A stretch of DNA of 28,542 nt from an uncultured Prevotellaceae bacterium (GCA_937877605.1 CALFJA010000123.1:1-28542); one strand, 5' to 3'; counted from the first letter of the stretch, positions 7,704 through 15,878 are shown. Made by a program: numbers and translations. Notes: generated by a model not told the origin, from the letters alone.

Positions 7704-7841
7704 CTAATTCTGAAAGGCGAATGCGCAGAATATCAATCCCAGGATAATCAGGACGCAAAATATGCCAAACATTACGCGGTTGGCCAGTTTTTCTTGTTTT
7801 TGCTCGCGCTGACGGCGGCGTACTTTACTTTTCGAACTCAT
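7704..7841 (-). CDS. 45-residue single-pass membrane microprotein
   Basis: An uninterrupted 45-codon frame runs from ATG (7839-7841) to TAG (7704-7706). The N-terminal half is very basic (MSSKSKVRRRQREQKQEK) and is followed by one hydrophobic helix (VMFGIFCVLIILGLIFCAF), ending AFQN. By the positive-inside rule the basic tail would be cytosolic. It lies 19 bp after the prfB stop and 2 bp before the CYTH start, on the same strand, filling exactly the space between them. I do not recognise a named family. The clean composition, coupling to its neighbours and absence of any other use for the gap support a real gene. Confidence 0.75.
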   Translation of the reverse strand: MSSKSKVRRRQREQKQEKLANRVMFGIFCVLIILGLIFCAFAFQN

Positions 7842-7860
7842 TGTTTTCTGTTTTTATTGG

Positions 7861-8988
7861 TTAGTTATTGTCTTCATCCACGATGGGAAACTCCATGAGG
7901 TATGCCTTGATGAAGCCATCGATCTTGCCGTCCATCACACCATCCACATCGGTGGTCTGGTAGTTTGTGCGGTGGTCTTTCACCCGACGGTCGTCAAAGA
8001 CATAGCTGCGGATCTGGCTTCCCCACTCTATTTTTTTCTTTCCCGCCTCAATCTTGGCCTGTGCCTCGAGGCGTTTCTTCATGGCACGGTCGTACAATTG
8101 GCTCTTCAGCAGCCTCATTGCGTTGTTCCGGTTCTCCAACTGCTTGCGGCTTTCGGTGTTTTCGATAAGGATTTCCTCTTCCTCTCCGGTGTCGGGATCG
8201 ACATACTGATAGCGCAGTCGTACGCCGGTTTCCACCTTGTTGACATTCTGTCCGCCTGCACCGCTTGAGCGGAAGGTGTCCCAACTGACCTTAGACGGGT
8301 CGACGAACACTTCGATGGTATCGTCGACGAGCGGCGAAACGAACACGCTGGCAAAGGAGGTCATGCGCTTCCCCTGGGCATTGAACGGAGAAACGCGTAC
8401 CAATCGGTGCACGCCGCTCTCGCTCTTGAGGTAGCCATAGGCATATTCGCCGCCCTCTATTTCCATTGTGACGCTCTTGATGCCGGCCTCGTCGCCTTCC
8501 TGCAGGTTGGAGACGGTCACCTTGTGTCCGTGGGCGTCGGCCCAGCGCATGTACATTCGCATCAGCATGGCGGCCCAGTCCTGACTCTCCGTCCCTCCGG
8601 CACCGCTGTTGATTTTCAGCACACAGTCCATGGGGTCTTCTTTCTGGCGGAGCATGTTCTTCAGTTCCAGCTTCTCGAGGGCCTCGGTCACCTTTTTATA
8701 GTCGGCATCCACTTCCTCTTCAGTCACCATGTCGTCGTGGTAGAACTCGAAGGCCAGTTGCAGTTCGTCGGCCAGCCAGCGCACTTCGTGGTAGCCCTTG
8801 AGCCATTTTTCCAGCCCTTTCACCTTTTTCATCTGTTCCTGAGCGCGTGCCACATCGTCCCAGAAATCGGGAGCCTGCGTGCGAAGTTCCTCCTCTTCGT
8901 ACTCCACCTGCATCTTCTCAATGTTGAGATAGCGGTGCAGGGCCTCGGTGCGCTCTTGCACATCCTTCAGTTGATCGGCGGTTATCAT
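7861..8988 (-). CDS. prfB: peptide chain release factor 2
   Basis: This 375-residue protein is RF2, which ends translation at UAA and UGA in the ribosomal A site. The codon-recognition tripeptide SPF is in VSPFNAQGKR, and the peptidyl-tRNA hydrolysis motif GGQ is in SGAGGQNVNK (residues about 247-256). The N-terminal helical domain (residues about 1-110) contains LRTQAPDFWDD. In many bacteria prfB needs a programmed +1 frameshift at CUU UGA near codon 25. Here the equivalent place (residues 21-22) reads CTC AAC and the frame is continuous. The gene starts 3 bp after the acyl-CoA synthetase stop and is followed by the microprotein and CYTH genes in a compact unit. Confidence 0.96.
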   Translation of the reverse strand: MITADQLKDVQERTEALHRYLNIEKMQVEYEEEELRTQAPDFWDDVARAQEQMKKVKGLEKWLKGYHEVRWLADELQLAFEFYHDDMVTEEEVDADYKKVTEALEKLELKNMLRQKEDPMDCVLKINSGAGGTESQDWAAMLMRMYMRWADAHGHKVTVSNLQEGDEAGIKSVTMEIEGGEYAYGYLKSESGVHRLVRVSPFNAQGKRMTSFASVFVSPLVDDTIEVFVDPSKVSWDTFRSSGAGGQNVNKVETGVRLRYQYVDPDTGEEEEILIENTESRKQLENRNNAMRLLKSQLYDRAMKKRLEAQAKIEAGKKKIEWGSQIRSYVFDDRRVKDHRTNYQTTDVDGVMDGKIDGFIKAYLMEFPIVDEDNN

Positions 8989-8991
8989 GGC

Positions 8992-10800
8992 TTATTCCTC
9001 ATACATCTTGTCGATGGTTTCCTTGTAGTTCTTATAGATGGCACCGCGCTTCAGCTTGAGGGTGTTGGTGAGTTCGCCCGATTCCATGCTGAAATGGTGC
9101 GGCATGAGCGTGATGCGTTTTATCTGCTCGTAGTGTGCCAGTCCCTGCTGGAGGGTCTCTATGCGCTCGGATACCATCTTGACGATTTCGGGTTTGGCGC
9201 AGAGTTCCTCTCTGTCGGTAAAGGCGATACCGTGCTCACGGGCATATTCCTCCAATAGACTGAAGTCGGGAACAATCAGCGCCGAGACGAACTTGCGCTG
9301 GTCGGCAATGACAACGATTTGCTCTATGTACTTGTCAACGAGCAGCATGGCCTCAATCATCTGTGGAGCGATGTACTTGCCGTTGCTTGTCTTGAAAAGA
9401 TCCTTGATGCGCTCGGTGAGGAAGAGTTCGCCGTTCTTCATGTAGCCGGCGTCACCCGTGTGGAAGAATCCGTCCTTGTCGAAGGCGGCGGCATTGGCAT
9501 TGTCGCGCTTGTAGTAGCCCTGCGTGATGGTCGGACCCTTGAGCAGGATTTCGTTGTTCTCGCCGATCTTGATTTCAATGCCTTCCACCGGATAGCCGAC
9601 AGAGCCCACTGTGAAGGCCTTGCCCTTATGGTTGCACGATACGGTGGCAAGACTCTCGGTCAGCCCGTAGCCCACAATCATTTCAAGGCCGATGGAATGG
9701 ACAAATTCCTCCACTTCGGGCGACACGGTGGCGCCGGCCGTCGGGAAAAGATTGGGGTTGGTCAGTCCCAGTTGCTTGCGTACAAGGCTGAGCAGCGACT
9801 TGTCCAGCATCTTGTATTCCAAGGCCAATGCCAATGGTGGGCGCTTGCCGCTGGCAATATATTCGATGTTGTGCTTGTGGCCTACTTTCAAGGCATGGCG
9901 GAATATCTTCTGCTGAATGGGATTAGAATTCTTTATCTTCTCGTTCACGGCTATGTAGACCTTTTCCCAGAAACGGGGCACGGACGACATGCAGGTGGGG
10001 TGTGTTTCGCGCATGGACTGTTGTATTTCCTGCGGATAGGTGTTGACAATGAGTTGCGCTCCTTCGGTGAGGCAGAGGTAAGCCCATCCGCGTTCGAAGA
10101 TGTGTGTCAGCGGCAGGAAGTTGATGACGCGGTCCTTTTCTCCCACCGGCACGCACTTGTCGTTGGCCGAAAAGGCGGCATGGTATTGCCCGTAGGTAAG
10201 GACAACGCCCTTGGAGTCGCCTGTTGTGCCGCTGGTATAGAGGATGTTGCAGATGTCGTCGAAGCTGGCTTCGGCCCAGAGCTTCTCCACCTGTTCCTGC
10301 TGCGGCAGCCCTTCGCCCAGGCGGAGGAAGTCGTCGAAATAGATGGCGTTGGGGTCGTGGGAGGAGATGCGCACGCTGCTGTCGAACACCACCACCCGTT
10401 CCAGCGTCGGACACAGTTGGAACACGCGGTGGGCCTTGTCGTATTGGTCTTGCTCACCCACGAAGAGGACACGCACCTGGGCGTCGTTTATCATGAACTG
10501 TATCTGCTGTTCGCTGCTGGTGGCATAAAAGGGAATGGAAGTTACTCTGATGCCATAGGCTCCGAAGTCGGTGAAGAGATACTGCACACAGTTCTGTGCG
10601 AACACGGCAATGTTCTCCTTGGGCTTGATGCCGAACTGGAGCATGGCATTGCTCACCTGCTTCACACGCTTGGAGAACTGGTTCCAGCCGATGGTTTTCC
10701 ATTTCAGGCTGCCAAAATCGCGGTAGGTAAGCACATCGCGATTGCCATAGCGCTTTGCCTGCTCATGGATGAGGATGGATAAGTGGAGATTGTTCTGCAT
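8992..10800 (-). CDS. AMP-forming long-chain acyl-CoA synthetase
   Basis: This is an ANL-superfamily adenylate-forming enzyme of 602 residues from the preferred start. The ATP-binding P-loop-like motif is ILYTSGTTGDSKGVVL, followed by MIVGYGLTES (A5), FFHTGDAGYMKNGELF (A7) and ERIKDLFKTSNGKYIAP (A8 hinge). Together these indicate a FadD-type ligase that activates a fatty acid with ATP and CoA for lipid synthesis or breakdown. The ORF can be extended to 10848, but MQNNLHLSILIHEQA is the usual family N-terminus, so the ATG at 10798-10800 is chosen. It heads a four-gene unit with prfB. The sequence before it carries a four-unit 22-bp repeat array (10868-10955) matching the one before murD. The chain length of the substrate is not determined. 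Confidence 0.93.
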   Translation of the reverse strand: MQNNLHLSILIHEQAKRYGNRDVLTYRDFGSLKWKTIGWNQFSKRVKQVSNAMLQFGIKPKENIAVFAQNCVQYLFTDFGAYGIRVTSIPFYATSSEQQIQFMINDAQVRVLFVGEQDQYDKAHRVFQLCPTLERVVVFDSSVRISSHDPNAIYFDDFLRLGEGLPQQEQVEKLWAEASFDDICNILYTSGTTGDSKGVVLTYGQYHAAFSANDKCVPVGEKDRVINFLPLTHIFERGWAYLCLTEGAQLIVNTYPQEIQQSMRETHPTCMSSVPRFWEKVYIAVNEKIKNSNPIQQKIFRHALKVGHKHNIEYIASGKRPPLALALEYKMLDKSLLSLVRKQLGLTNPNLFPTAGATVSPEVEEFVHSIGLEMIVGYGLTESLATVSCNHKGKAFTVGSVGYPVEGIEIKIGENNEILLKGPTITQGYYKRDNANAAAFDKDGFFHTGDAGYMKNGELFLTERIKDLFKTSNGKYIAPQMIEAMLLVDKYIEQIVVIADQRKFVSALIVPDFSLLEEYAREHGIAFTDREELCAKPEIVKMVSERIETLQQGLAHYEQIKRITLMPHHFSMESGELTNTLKLKRGAIYKNYKETIDKMYEE

Positions 10801-10867
10801 ACTTTTATGATGTTTTAAAATTTCGTTTTCGTAACTGTTTGATATCAAGCATTTTGCGATTGCGTTC

Positions 10868-10955
10868 CGTTTGGGCTCCAGTTGCGTTGCGTTTGGGGCT
10901 CATTCGCCGTCCGTTTGGGCTCCGGTTGCGTTGCGTTTGGGCTCCAAATGGAAAA
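10868..10955 (-). repeat. intergenic 22-bp tandem repeat array A (4 units)
   Basis: Four units of exactly 22 bp lie at 10868-10889, 10890-10911, 10912-10933 and 10934-10955. Read in the direction of the flanking genes, each unit ends in GGAGCCCAAACG (three exact, one GAGCCCCAAACG). Two units begin CAACGCAAC and are identical but for one base. The first unit in that direction begins TTTTCC. A degraded half-unit may continue to about 10846. The array lies 75 bp after the EnvC-like stop and 67 bp before the acyl-CoA synthetase ATG. Since 22 is not a multiple of 3 and no frame spans it, it is non-coding. Array B (26947-27034) has the same unit. Confidence 0.9.
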
Positions 10956-11030
10956 CGCCTTCCTGACAGTAGTTTCTACACTGCACGGAATCGCCGTTCC
11001 CATCGGAGGTTGGAAGCATTTTCTGCGGGG

Positions 11031-12608
11031 TCATCTTCCGAGCCACGACTCAGGGTTGAGTTTGGCTGTTTCTTTCCGGAGCTGGAATTGCAGGATGTTG
11101 TCCTGTCCGACGGTGCCCAGCACCTGCCGTGCCGACACTTTCTGCCCGCGGCTCACATTGACGGAGCGCAGGTTGCAGTAGACGGAGATATAGGCACCGT
11201 GCCGCACCATGACGACATTCGTCCCGCCGAATCCGAACACGGCGCTGACCTCTCCGTCGAAGATGCTCCGGGCCTGACAGCCTTGCTTGCCCTGTATGTT
11301 GATGCCCTTGTTGTCGAGCGTTACATTTTTCAGTCCTTCCACATTGTACTGTCCGAAGTGGCTGACAATGCGGTAACTGCCCGTGATGGGCATTGGCAGA
11401 CGGCCTTTGTTCGATTCGAAGGCGCCGCTGAGTTTGCGGTCGTTGCTGGTCATCCAGTTTGTCTCGGTGGCTTCCTTCTTCGCCTCGGCAATCTCTTTCT
11501 TGCTGCGTTCGGCCTGCGCCTGCCCCTTGCGTTCTATGGCCTCACGGTTGGCGGTGGCCTCCTTTGCGGCCTGGTTGGCTTTCTCGCGCTCGGCAGCCGA
11601 CTTCGACTCGGCCGATTTTGCCTGGGCTATTTTCTCCCGTTCTATGCGCTTTGCCTCCTCCAGCCGGCGGGCATTTTCCTTGGCTTCGGCCTCGGCCTTT
11701 GCCTTCTTTTGCGCCAGTTCCTCCGCACGCCGCCTGGCTTCAGCCTCTTGCTGGGCCTTACGCTTGGCATCGGCCTCGGCCTTTGCCTTGGCACGCGCCA
11801 CCTCGGCGGCTATCATCCGGTCAATCTGCGCGTTCAAGGCGGCATCCTTCTGCTTCTGCTGCGCTATGATGCCCTGAATGGTCTTCTGCTGTTTCTGAAG
11901 GGTGTTGACCATGGTCTGCTGCTCGCCTTGCTTGGCCTGAAGTTCGTTCCGCTCGCGCTGCCCTTTCCGGAGGAGGGTGGATTTCTCCGTCTTTGCCGAC
12001 TCCAGTTGTTGCTTCTTTTCCTCTATCTGCGCCTGTTTCACCTTGAGTTGCTCACCCTGGGCACGCTGATAGGAGGCGTACTGGCGGATGAAGCGCAGCC
12101 GGCGGTACATCTTCGTCAGGTTATCGGCCGAGAAGATGAACATCAGCTTATCTTGCACAGAGCGGTGACGGGACATGTAGCGCATGGACTTGACATAGTT
12201 GCGCTTGCGCTCGGATAGTTGTTTCTCCAGCGTTTCCAACTGTGTCTGGAGTATATTGATGTCTCCGTCGAGTTTGTTGATGTCGTACTGGATGCCGTCT
12301 ATGCTCTTCTGCCGTTCCTTTATCTCGCTGTTCAACTCCAGGAGTTGCTTCAGCCGCTGCTCCACATTGGCCTTGTTGGCCTTGAGAGCCTGCTCCTGCT
12401 GCTGGATTTTCTTCTGAATTTTCTCACGCTCCTGCTTCAGGCCGCTGATGGTGGGAGTCGCCTGCTTCTTCACCGGCTTGCCCTTGCTGGTCTTCTTCGG
12501 GGCAGTCTTCGTGGTCTGGGCCTTCTTTTTCTGAGGCACAGCTTTCTTTTGCGCTGCCACGGGCATCACCAGGAACAGAGAAAGGACAATAGCGATGAAA
12601 TGTTTCAT
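11031..12608 (-). CDS. EnvC-like coiled-coil protein with degenerate LytM (M23) domain
   Basis: From the ATG at 12606-12608 this is a 525-residue exported protein. It has a signal peptide (MKHFIAIVLSLFLVMPVAAQ), a Lys-rich linker and long coiled coils (residues about 45-190 and 230-390, with Ala/Lys/Glu-rich KAKAEAEAKENAR-type repeats). A C-terminal LytM/M23 domain ends LNPESWLGR, like EnvC of E. coli. The zinc ligands of active M23 peptidases are absent: the first motif is NKGIN (residues about 433-437) instead of HxGxD, and the HxH position reads ILQ (about 505-507). It is therefore probably an activator of an amidase at division rather than an enzyme, as for EnvC. The open frame extends upstream to 12875, but that stretch overlaps the DUF4292 gene. 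The start is 1 bp after the DUF4292 stop. Confidence 0.88.
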   Translation of the reverse strand: MKHFIAIVLSLFLVMPVAAQKKAVPQKKKAQTTKTAPKKTSKGKPVKKQATPTISGLKQEREKIQKKIQQQEQALKANKANVEQRLKQLLELNSEIKERQKSIDGIQYDINKLDGDINILQTQLETLEKQLSERKRNYVKSMRYMSRHRSVQDKLMFIFSADNLTKMYRRLRFIRQYASYQRAQGEQLKVKQAQIEEKKQQLESAKTEKSTLLRKGQRERNELQAKQGEQQTMVNTLQKQQKTIQGIIAQQKQKDAALNAQIDRMIAAEVARAKAKAEADAKRKAQQEAEARRRAEELAQKKAKAEAEAKENARRLEEAKRIEREKIAQAKSAESKSAAEREKANQAAKEATANREAIERKGQAQAERSKKEIAEAKKEATETNWMTSNDRKLSGAFESNKGRLPMPITGSYRIVSHFGQYNVEGLKNVTLDNKGINIQGKQGCQARSIFDGEVSAVFGFGGTNVVMVRHGAYISVYCNLRSVNVSRGQKVSARQVLGTVGQDNILQFQLRKETAKLNPESWLGR

Positions 12609-12609
12609 G

Positions 12610-13497
12610 TTAGAGACTGAGTAATTTTCCGAGTATGTCTTTGGCTTCCACCTTCTTGTATTTCGCCGAGACAGCGGACTCCGGCTCCCAGTCGGCGGCG
12701 GCCGTGGGCTGTGCCAGTTGGATACGGATTGCGGCTTTCTGCGGTTGGGCGGTGGCTGCCGTGTTGAATGAGATGCGGTGGGAGAGAGGATACTGGCGGG
12801 AGCCGAACGGACGGAAGTCGCCATAGAGCCACTCGAGCGATGTTGCGCCGTGAGACTGGCTCTGATAGTCGACATGTATTTCCTCTATCAGTCCCTTATC
12901 CTGCTGCACCTGCCAGTTGTAGACCATCTTGCCGTGCTCCAGCGAAAGGGCGTTGGCATTCTGCGAGGTGTTCCAGTCAACCTTGAAGAGAGGGAGTTCC
13001 GACTCTGTAAGCCGCTGTTTGTCAGGCACGAAGAGTTGATTCCAGAAAAGGGACTGAAGGCTGTAGAAGGTTAATCCGTTCTCTTTGAGAAAGTTCAGCT
13101 CGGAATAGTCGGCCTTGATATACTCCTTGTGCATTCTGTCGATGACGAGGACATGGTCGGGGGTGAATTCCAGCCGGCCCACCTCGGTGCCAATCAGCGG
13201 GATGAACAGCTGCAGCCTGACTACCTGATCCTTCCGCATATGGAGCGAGCCGGGCAGCGACATCTCCTTGCCTCGGGTCTGTGCGGTGAAGGTACAATCC
13301 GCAACAATGTTCTTCTGATAGAGTTGCTGGTCGTAAACCTTCTGCACGAACTGCAGCTGTCGCTTTGCCTCGTCCTGCCCGTTGTCGGCCTGCGAGGGGC
13401 CGCTCACGGACGGATCGGCCACGGGCTTCTTTGCGGCACAGCCCGCAAGGAACAGCACTGACAGGAAAACGATGCCTATGTTGGATAGTCTTTTCAT
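12610..13497 (-). CDS. DUF4292 family lipoprotein
   Basis: This 295-residue protein has a lipoprotein signal peptide with lipobox FLAGC (Cys about residue 20). The mature part includes NIVADCTFTAQTRGKEM, then SLHMRKDQVVRLQLFIPLIG, then GRLEFTPDHVLVIDRMHKEY. This is the succession of strands typical of DUF4292, a family I recall as restricted largely to Bacteroidota. The order of a strand-rich half-barrel and the repeated hydrophobic FIPLIGTEVGRLEF stretch recall LolA/LolB-type lipoprotein carriers, so a role in outer-membrane lipoprotein handling is possible but inferred. It overlaps the TPR gene by ATGA at 13494-13497 and ends 1 bp before the EnvC-like start, so all three should be translated together. 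Confidence 0.82.
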   Translation of the reverse strand: MKRLSNIGIVFLSVLFLAGCAAKKPVADPSVSGPSQADNGQDEAKRQLQFVQKVYDQQLYQKNIVADCTFTAQTRGKEMSLPGSLHMRKDQVVRLQLFIPLIGTEVGRLEFTPDHVLVIDRMHKEYIKADYSELNFLKENGLTFYSLQSLFWNQLFVPDKQRLTESELPLFKVDWNTSQNANALSLEHGKMVYNWQVQQDKGLIEEIHVDYQSQSHGATSLEWLYGDFRPFGSRQYPLSHRISFNTAATAQPQKAAIRIQLAQPTAAADWEPESAVSAKYKKVEAKDILGKLLSL

Positions 13498-15389
13498 TTC
13501 TCTTTCTTCAATTGTTTTATCAAAAGTTCTATTTTCTCGGGGAGCATGGCATTCTCACATCCTCTTTCCTGGGCCATCTTCCAAAACTCGAGGGCCTTTT
13601 CTGCCTCCTCAACCATAAGATAAATGTCGCCGGCATGGTCGAGAATGTCGGCATGCAGGGACTGCTCGTCTGCCACTGCCACAGTATCCGTCGCCAAGGT
13701 ATCGGCTGCCAGCGTCAAAGTATCCACCACCGCCACAGCGACGCTGTCCGAGTCGCCGGCCAGTAGGCCGAACAGCACCAGCGCCTTGTCAATATGCACC
13801 TTGGCCTCGGGGTAGTTTTCCTTCATGAACTGAATCCAGGCATAGGTGTCTTCATAGTTACCGTTCTCGGGCTCCTTCTCGATGGTCTTCCTGCTCATCT
13901 GCTCTGCCTTGTCAAGTTCGCGCCGCTCCAGGCTGAGGTTGTAGGCATAGTTGTTCAAACAGCCTATGTTTTCCGGATCGTACTTCAGGCTCTGCTCATA
14001 CGCCTCGAACATTTTCTCAGTATCGTCCAGTTTGTTGTAGGCATCACCCAGCATTTCGTAAAACTGCGAGCGGAGTCCGTCCCTGTCGGTAAAGTCCAGC
14101 TTCGGCATGGCGTTTTCCGTAACTTCCACCGCCTGCTTGTAATCCTTCAGTATAAAGAGCGTCGCTATTTTAAAGTAATAGAACATGGGATCGGTAGGGT
14201 AATAGTCTATGCCTGCCTGTGCCACTGTGAGCACCTCATCGTGCCGTTCCTGGTCGGCCAAACTGGTAATGTAGCGGTAGCGTGCCCCCATATTGTCCGG
14301 CTCGATGTCCAGGATATAGCGTCTCATGGCATCGATGCTGTCCTGCGGCATGCCCTTCACCAAGAAGTAGCTTTCCTTCATCTCGGCAATATCCACATTT
14401 CGGGGAGCCGCCTGTAGCACATCGTTCAGGAGCTTAAGCATCATCACGCTGTCTTTTGCCTCCACTTCATACCACTGATAGGCTGCCTGAAAGAGCCTGA
14501 CGCGCTGGTCGGCGTCGGTATCGGGATGGAGGAGGAGTCGCATCATCTTCTCACGGGCATGCTCTTCGTCTTTCACATCGCGGTAGTAGTCGTAGTAACT
14601 GGCCAGTGCGTCCAGGTTGTTGGGTTCCTCTCGCAGTACCTCATCCAGAAGTTTCAGTGCCTCTGCCTGCCGGTGGTTCTGAAAAAGCCAGTTGGCCGTC
14701 ATCACTTTGTATCGGTAGTCGTAAGGATATGCCGCCGAGAGGTTCCGCAATTCTGCCAGAGCCTTCTTCGGTTGTTTAAGCTGATCGTATGCATACATCT
14801 TGCTGAGGGTGATCTCCTCGGAAGGACCCTCAACGAGTTCCTGCCGATTCAGCGCATCGAGCATCATGGTGTAGTTCGCCTGATGCTGGTAAATATTAGC
14901 CAGCAAGCCTATCACTTCGTCGTTGGCTTTGTCGAGGCTGTACAACCGCTCATACAGTTCCGTAGCCTTGTCGATGTCTTTAGCCCCCAGGTATGCGTCT
15001 GCCATGAGTTGCAGATAGGTCTTGTTGTCAGGCTCCTTACGCAGGGCACGGTTGCCGTACAGGAAGAGGAGGGAGTCTTGCTTCATGGCCGTGTAGTAAC
15101 GGGCGAGGTAATAGTCAGGTGCCGAAGCGTTGGAGTCGATTTGCTCGCAGTGGCGGAACAGGTCGATGGCGGCAGCATGTCGCCCTGCATTGTAGTGTTT
15201 CACGGCCTCGAGAAAGAAATAGTCGAAGCGTTGCTGGTCGGCATACGGGAGCCGGGAATGCGCCCTTTCTGCCGTCTGTGGCTTGCCTTTGGGCTTCTTG
15301 CGGGCAAAACCCGGCAGGATGACACCCGAAAGGAAGAGTGCCAACACTATATATACAAGGTAAGTATGTTTATGTCCCGTACTGTCCAT
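13494..15389 (-). CDS. tetratricopeptide repeat protein with N-terminal membrane anchor or signal peptide
   Basis: This 631-residue protein has a hydrophobic N-terminal segment (TYLVYIVLALFLSGVILPG, residues about 9-27) followed by a basic stretch. The rest is a superhelix of TPR motifs to the C-terminus. Clear repeats include FLEAVKHYNAGRHAAAIDLF, then KATELYERLYSLDKANDEV, then EKMFEAYEQSLKYDPENIG, and near the end AEKALEFWKMAQERGC. A Val/Ala/Thr/Asp-rich insert (residues about 540-580) separates the last repeats. Such proteins scaffold complexes at the envelope; the partner is not known. It lies between dut (15 bp upstream) and the DUF4292 lipoprotein gene (4-bp overlap), which suggests a shared envelope task with the DUF4292 and EnvC-like products. 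Confidence 0.88.
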   Translation of the reverse strand: MDSTGHKHTYLVYIVLALFLSGVILPGFARKKPKGKPQTAERAHSRLPYADQQRFDYFFLEAVKHYNAGRHAAAIDLFRHCEQIDSNASAPDYYLARYYTAMKQDSLLFLYGNRALRKEPDNKTYLQLMADAYLGAKDIDKATELYERLYSLDKANDEVIGLLANIYQHQANYTMMLDALNRQELVEGPSEEITLSKMYAYDQLKQPKKALAELRNLSAAYPYDYRYKVMTANWLFQNHRQAEALKLLDEVLREEPNNLDALASYYDYYRDVKDEEHAREKMMRLLLHPDTDADQRVRLFQAAYQWYEVEAKDSVMMLKLLNDVLQAAPRNVDIAEMKESYFLVKGMPQDSIDAMRRYILDIEPDNMGARYRYITSLADQERHDEVLTVAQAGIDYYPTDPMFYYFKIATLFILKDYKQAVEVTENAMPKLDFTDRDGLRSQFYEMLGDAYNKLDDTEKMFEAYEQSLKYDPENIGCLNNYAYNLSLERRELDKAEQMSRKTIEKEPENGNYEDTYAWIQFMKENYPEAKVHIDKALVLFGLLAGDSDSVAVAVVDTLTLAADTLATDTVAVADEQSLHADILDHAGDIYLMVEEAEKALEFWKMAQERGCENAMLPEKIELLIKQLKKEK

Positions 15390-15404
15390 GAGCCTGTCTT
15401 AGCG

Positions 15405-15842
15405 TCATTTTACACCTGTATGCCCGAATCCGCCGGCTCCGCGCTCGCTTTCCTCAAGCACTTCCACTTGTTCAAACACTCCCTGTTCGTGGCGTGCAAT
15501 GACCATCTGTGCGATGCGTTCGCCGTCGTTCACCACAAAGTCCTCATCCGAGAGATTCACCAAGAGTACACCTACCTCGCCACGATAGTCGGCATCAATG
15601 GTACCGGGTGCGTTCAGTACGGTGATTCCCTTCTTGTAAGCCAGTCCGCTGCGAGGCCGCACCTGCGCCTCATATCCTTCGGGCAGGGCGATGAACAGCC
15701 CAGTAGGTACCAAACAGCGGGCAAGGGGTTTAAGTACGATTGGCGCGTCGATATTGGCCCGGAGGTCCATGCCGGCACTCCCTGCAGTGGCATATTGGGG
15801 GAGGGGCTGACGGCCCTTGTTCACGATTTGTATCTTTACCAT
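15405..15842 (-). CDS. dut: deoxyuridine 5'-triphosphate nucleotidohydrolase
   Basis: This is a 145-residue trimeric-type dUTPase with all five family motifs. They are AGSAGMDLRA (I), PRSGLAYKKG (II), GTIDADYRGEVGV (III, with the catalytic-site Asp and Tyr), ERIAQMVI (IV) and RGAGGFGHTG (V, the C-terminal P-loop-like arm). It hydrolyses dUTP to dUMP and pyrophosphate, which keeps uracil out of DNA and supplies dUMP for thymidylate. A longer frame reaches 15971, but the ATG at 15840-15842 gives MVKIQIVNKG and the usual length. It is the first gene of the dut-TPR-DUF4292-envC-like unit and diverges from dgt. Confidence 0.97.
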   Translation of the reverse strand: MVKIQIVNKGRQPLPQYATAGSAGMDLRANIDAPIVLKPLARCLVPTGLFIALPEGYEAQVRPRSGLAYKKGITVLNAPGTIDADYRGEVGVLLVNLSDEDFVVNDGERIAQMVIARHEQGVFEQVEVLEESERGAGGFGHTGVK

Positions 15843-15870
15843 TTGGCGGCTGATTTTATAAAACAATATG

Positions 15871-15878
15871 CAAAAATA
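15871..15878 (-). promoter_or_regulatory. predicted -7 element for the dut operon
   Basis: TATTTTTG on the minus strand matches TAnnTTTG and would give a leader of roughly 20-25 nt before the dut ATG at 15842. No clear TTG lies at the -33 distance. It is the only good match in this 114-bp divergent gap on that strand. Confidence 0.5.

Noticed and set aside
7702..7758. Upstream start of the CYTH frame at 7758
   Set aside because: It overlaps the microprotein gene in another frame, and the ExExK motif should be near the N-terminus.
9319..10782. 487-codon frame opposite the acyl-CoA synthetase
   Set aside because: It is antisense to a gene with full ANL motifs, and its product shows no family; GC-rich codons in the real gene keep this frame open.
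10868..10955. CRISPR array
   Set aside because: Units are back-to-back at 22 bp without unique spacers and no cas gene is present.
10839..12218. 459-codon plus-strand frame opposite the EnvC-like gene
   Set aside because: Leu-rich low-complexity product is the reverse reading of the Ala/Lys/Glu coiled coil; it also starts inside repeat array A.
12609..12875. N-terminal extension of the EnvC-like frame to 12875
   Set aside because: It overlaps the DUF4292 gene, has no family similarity, and the signal peptide begins at the internal ATG at 12608.
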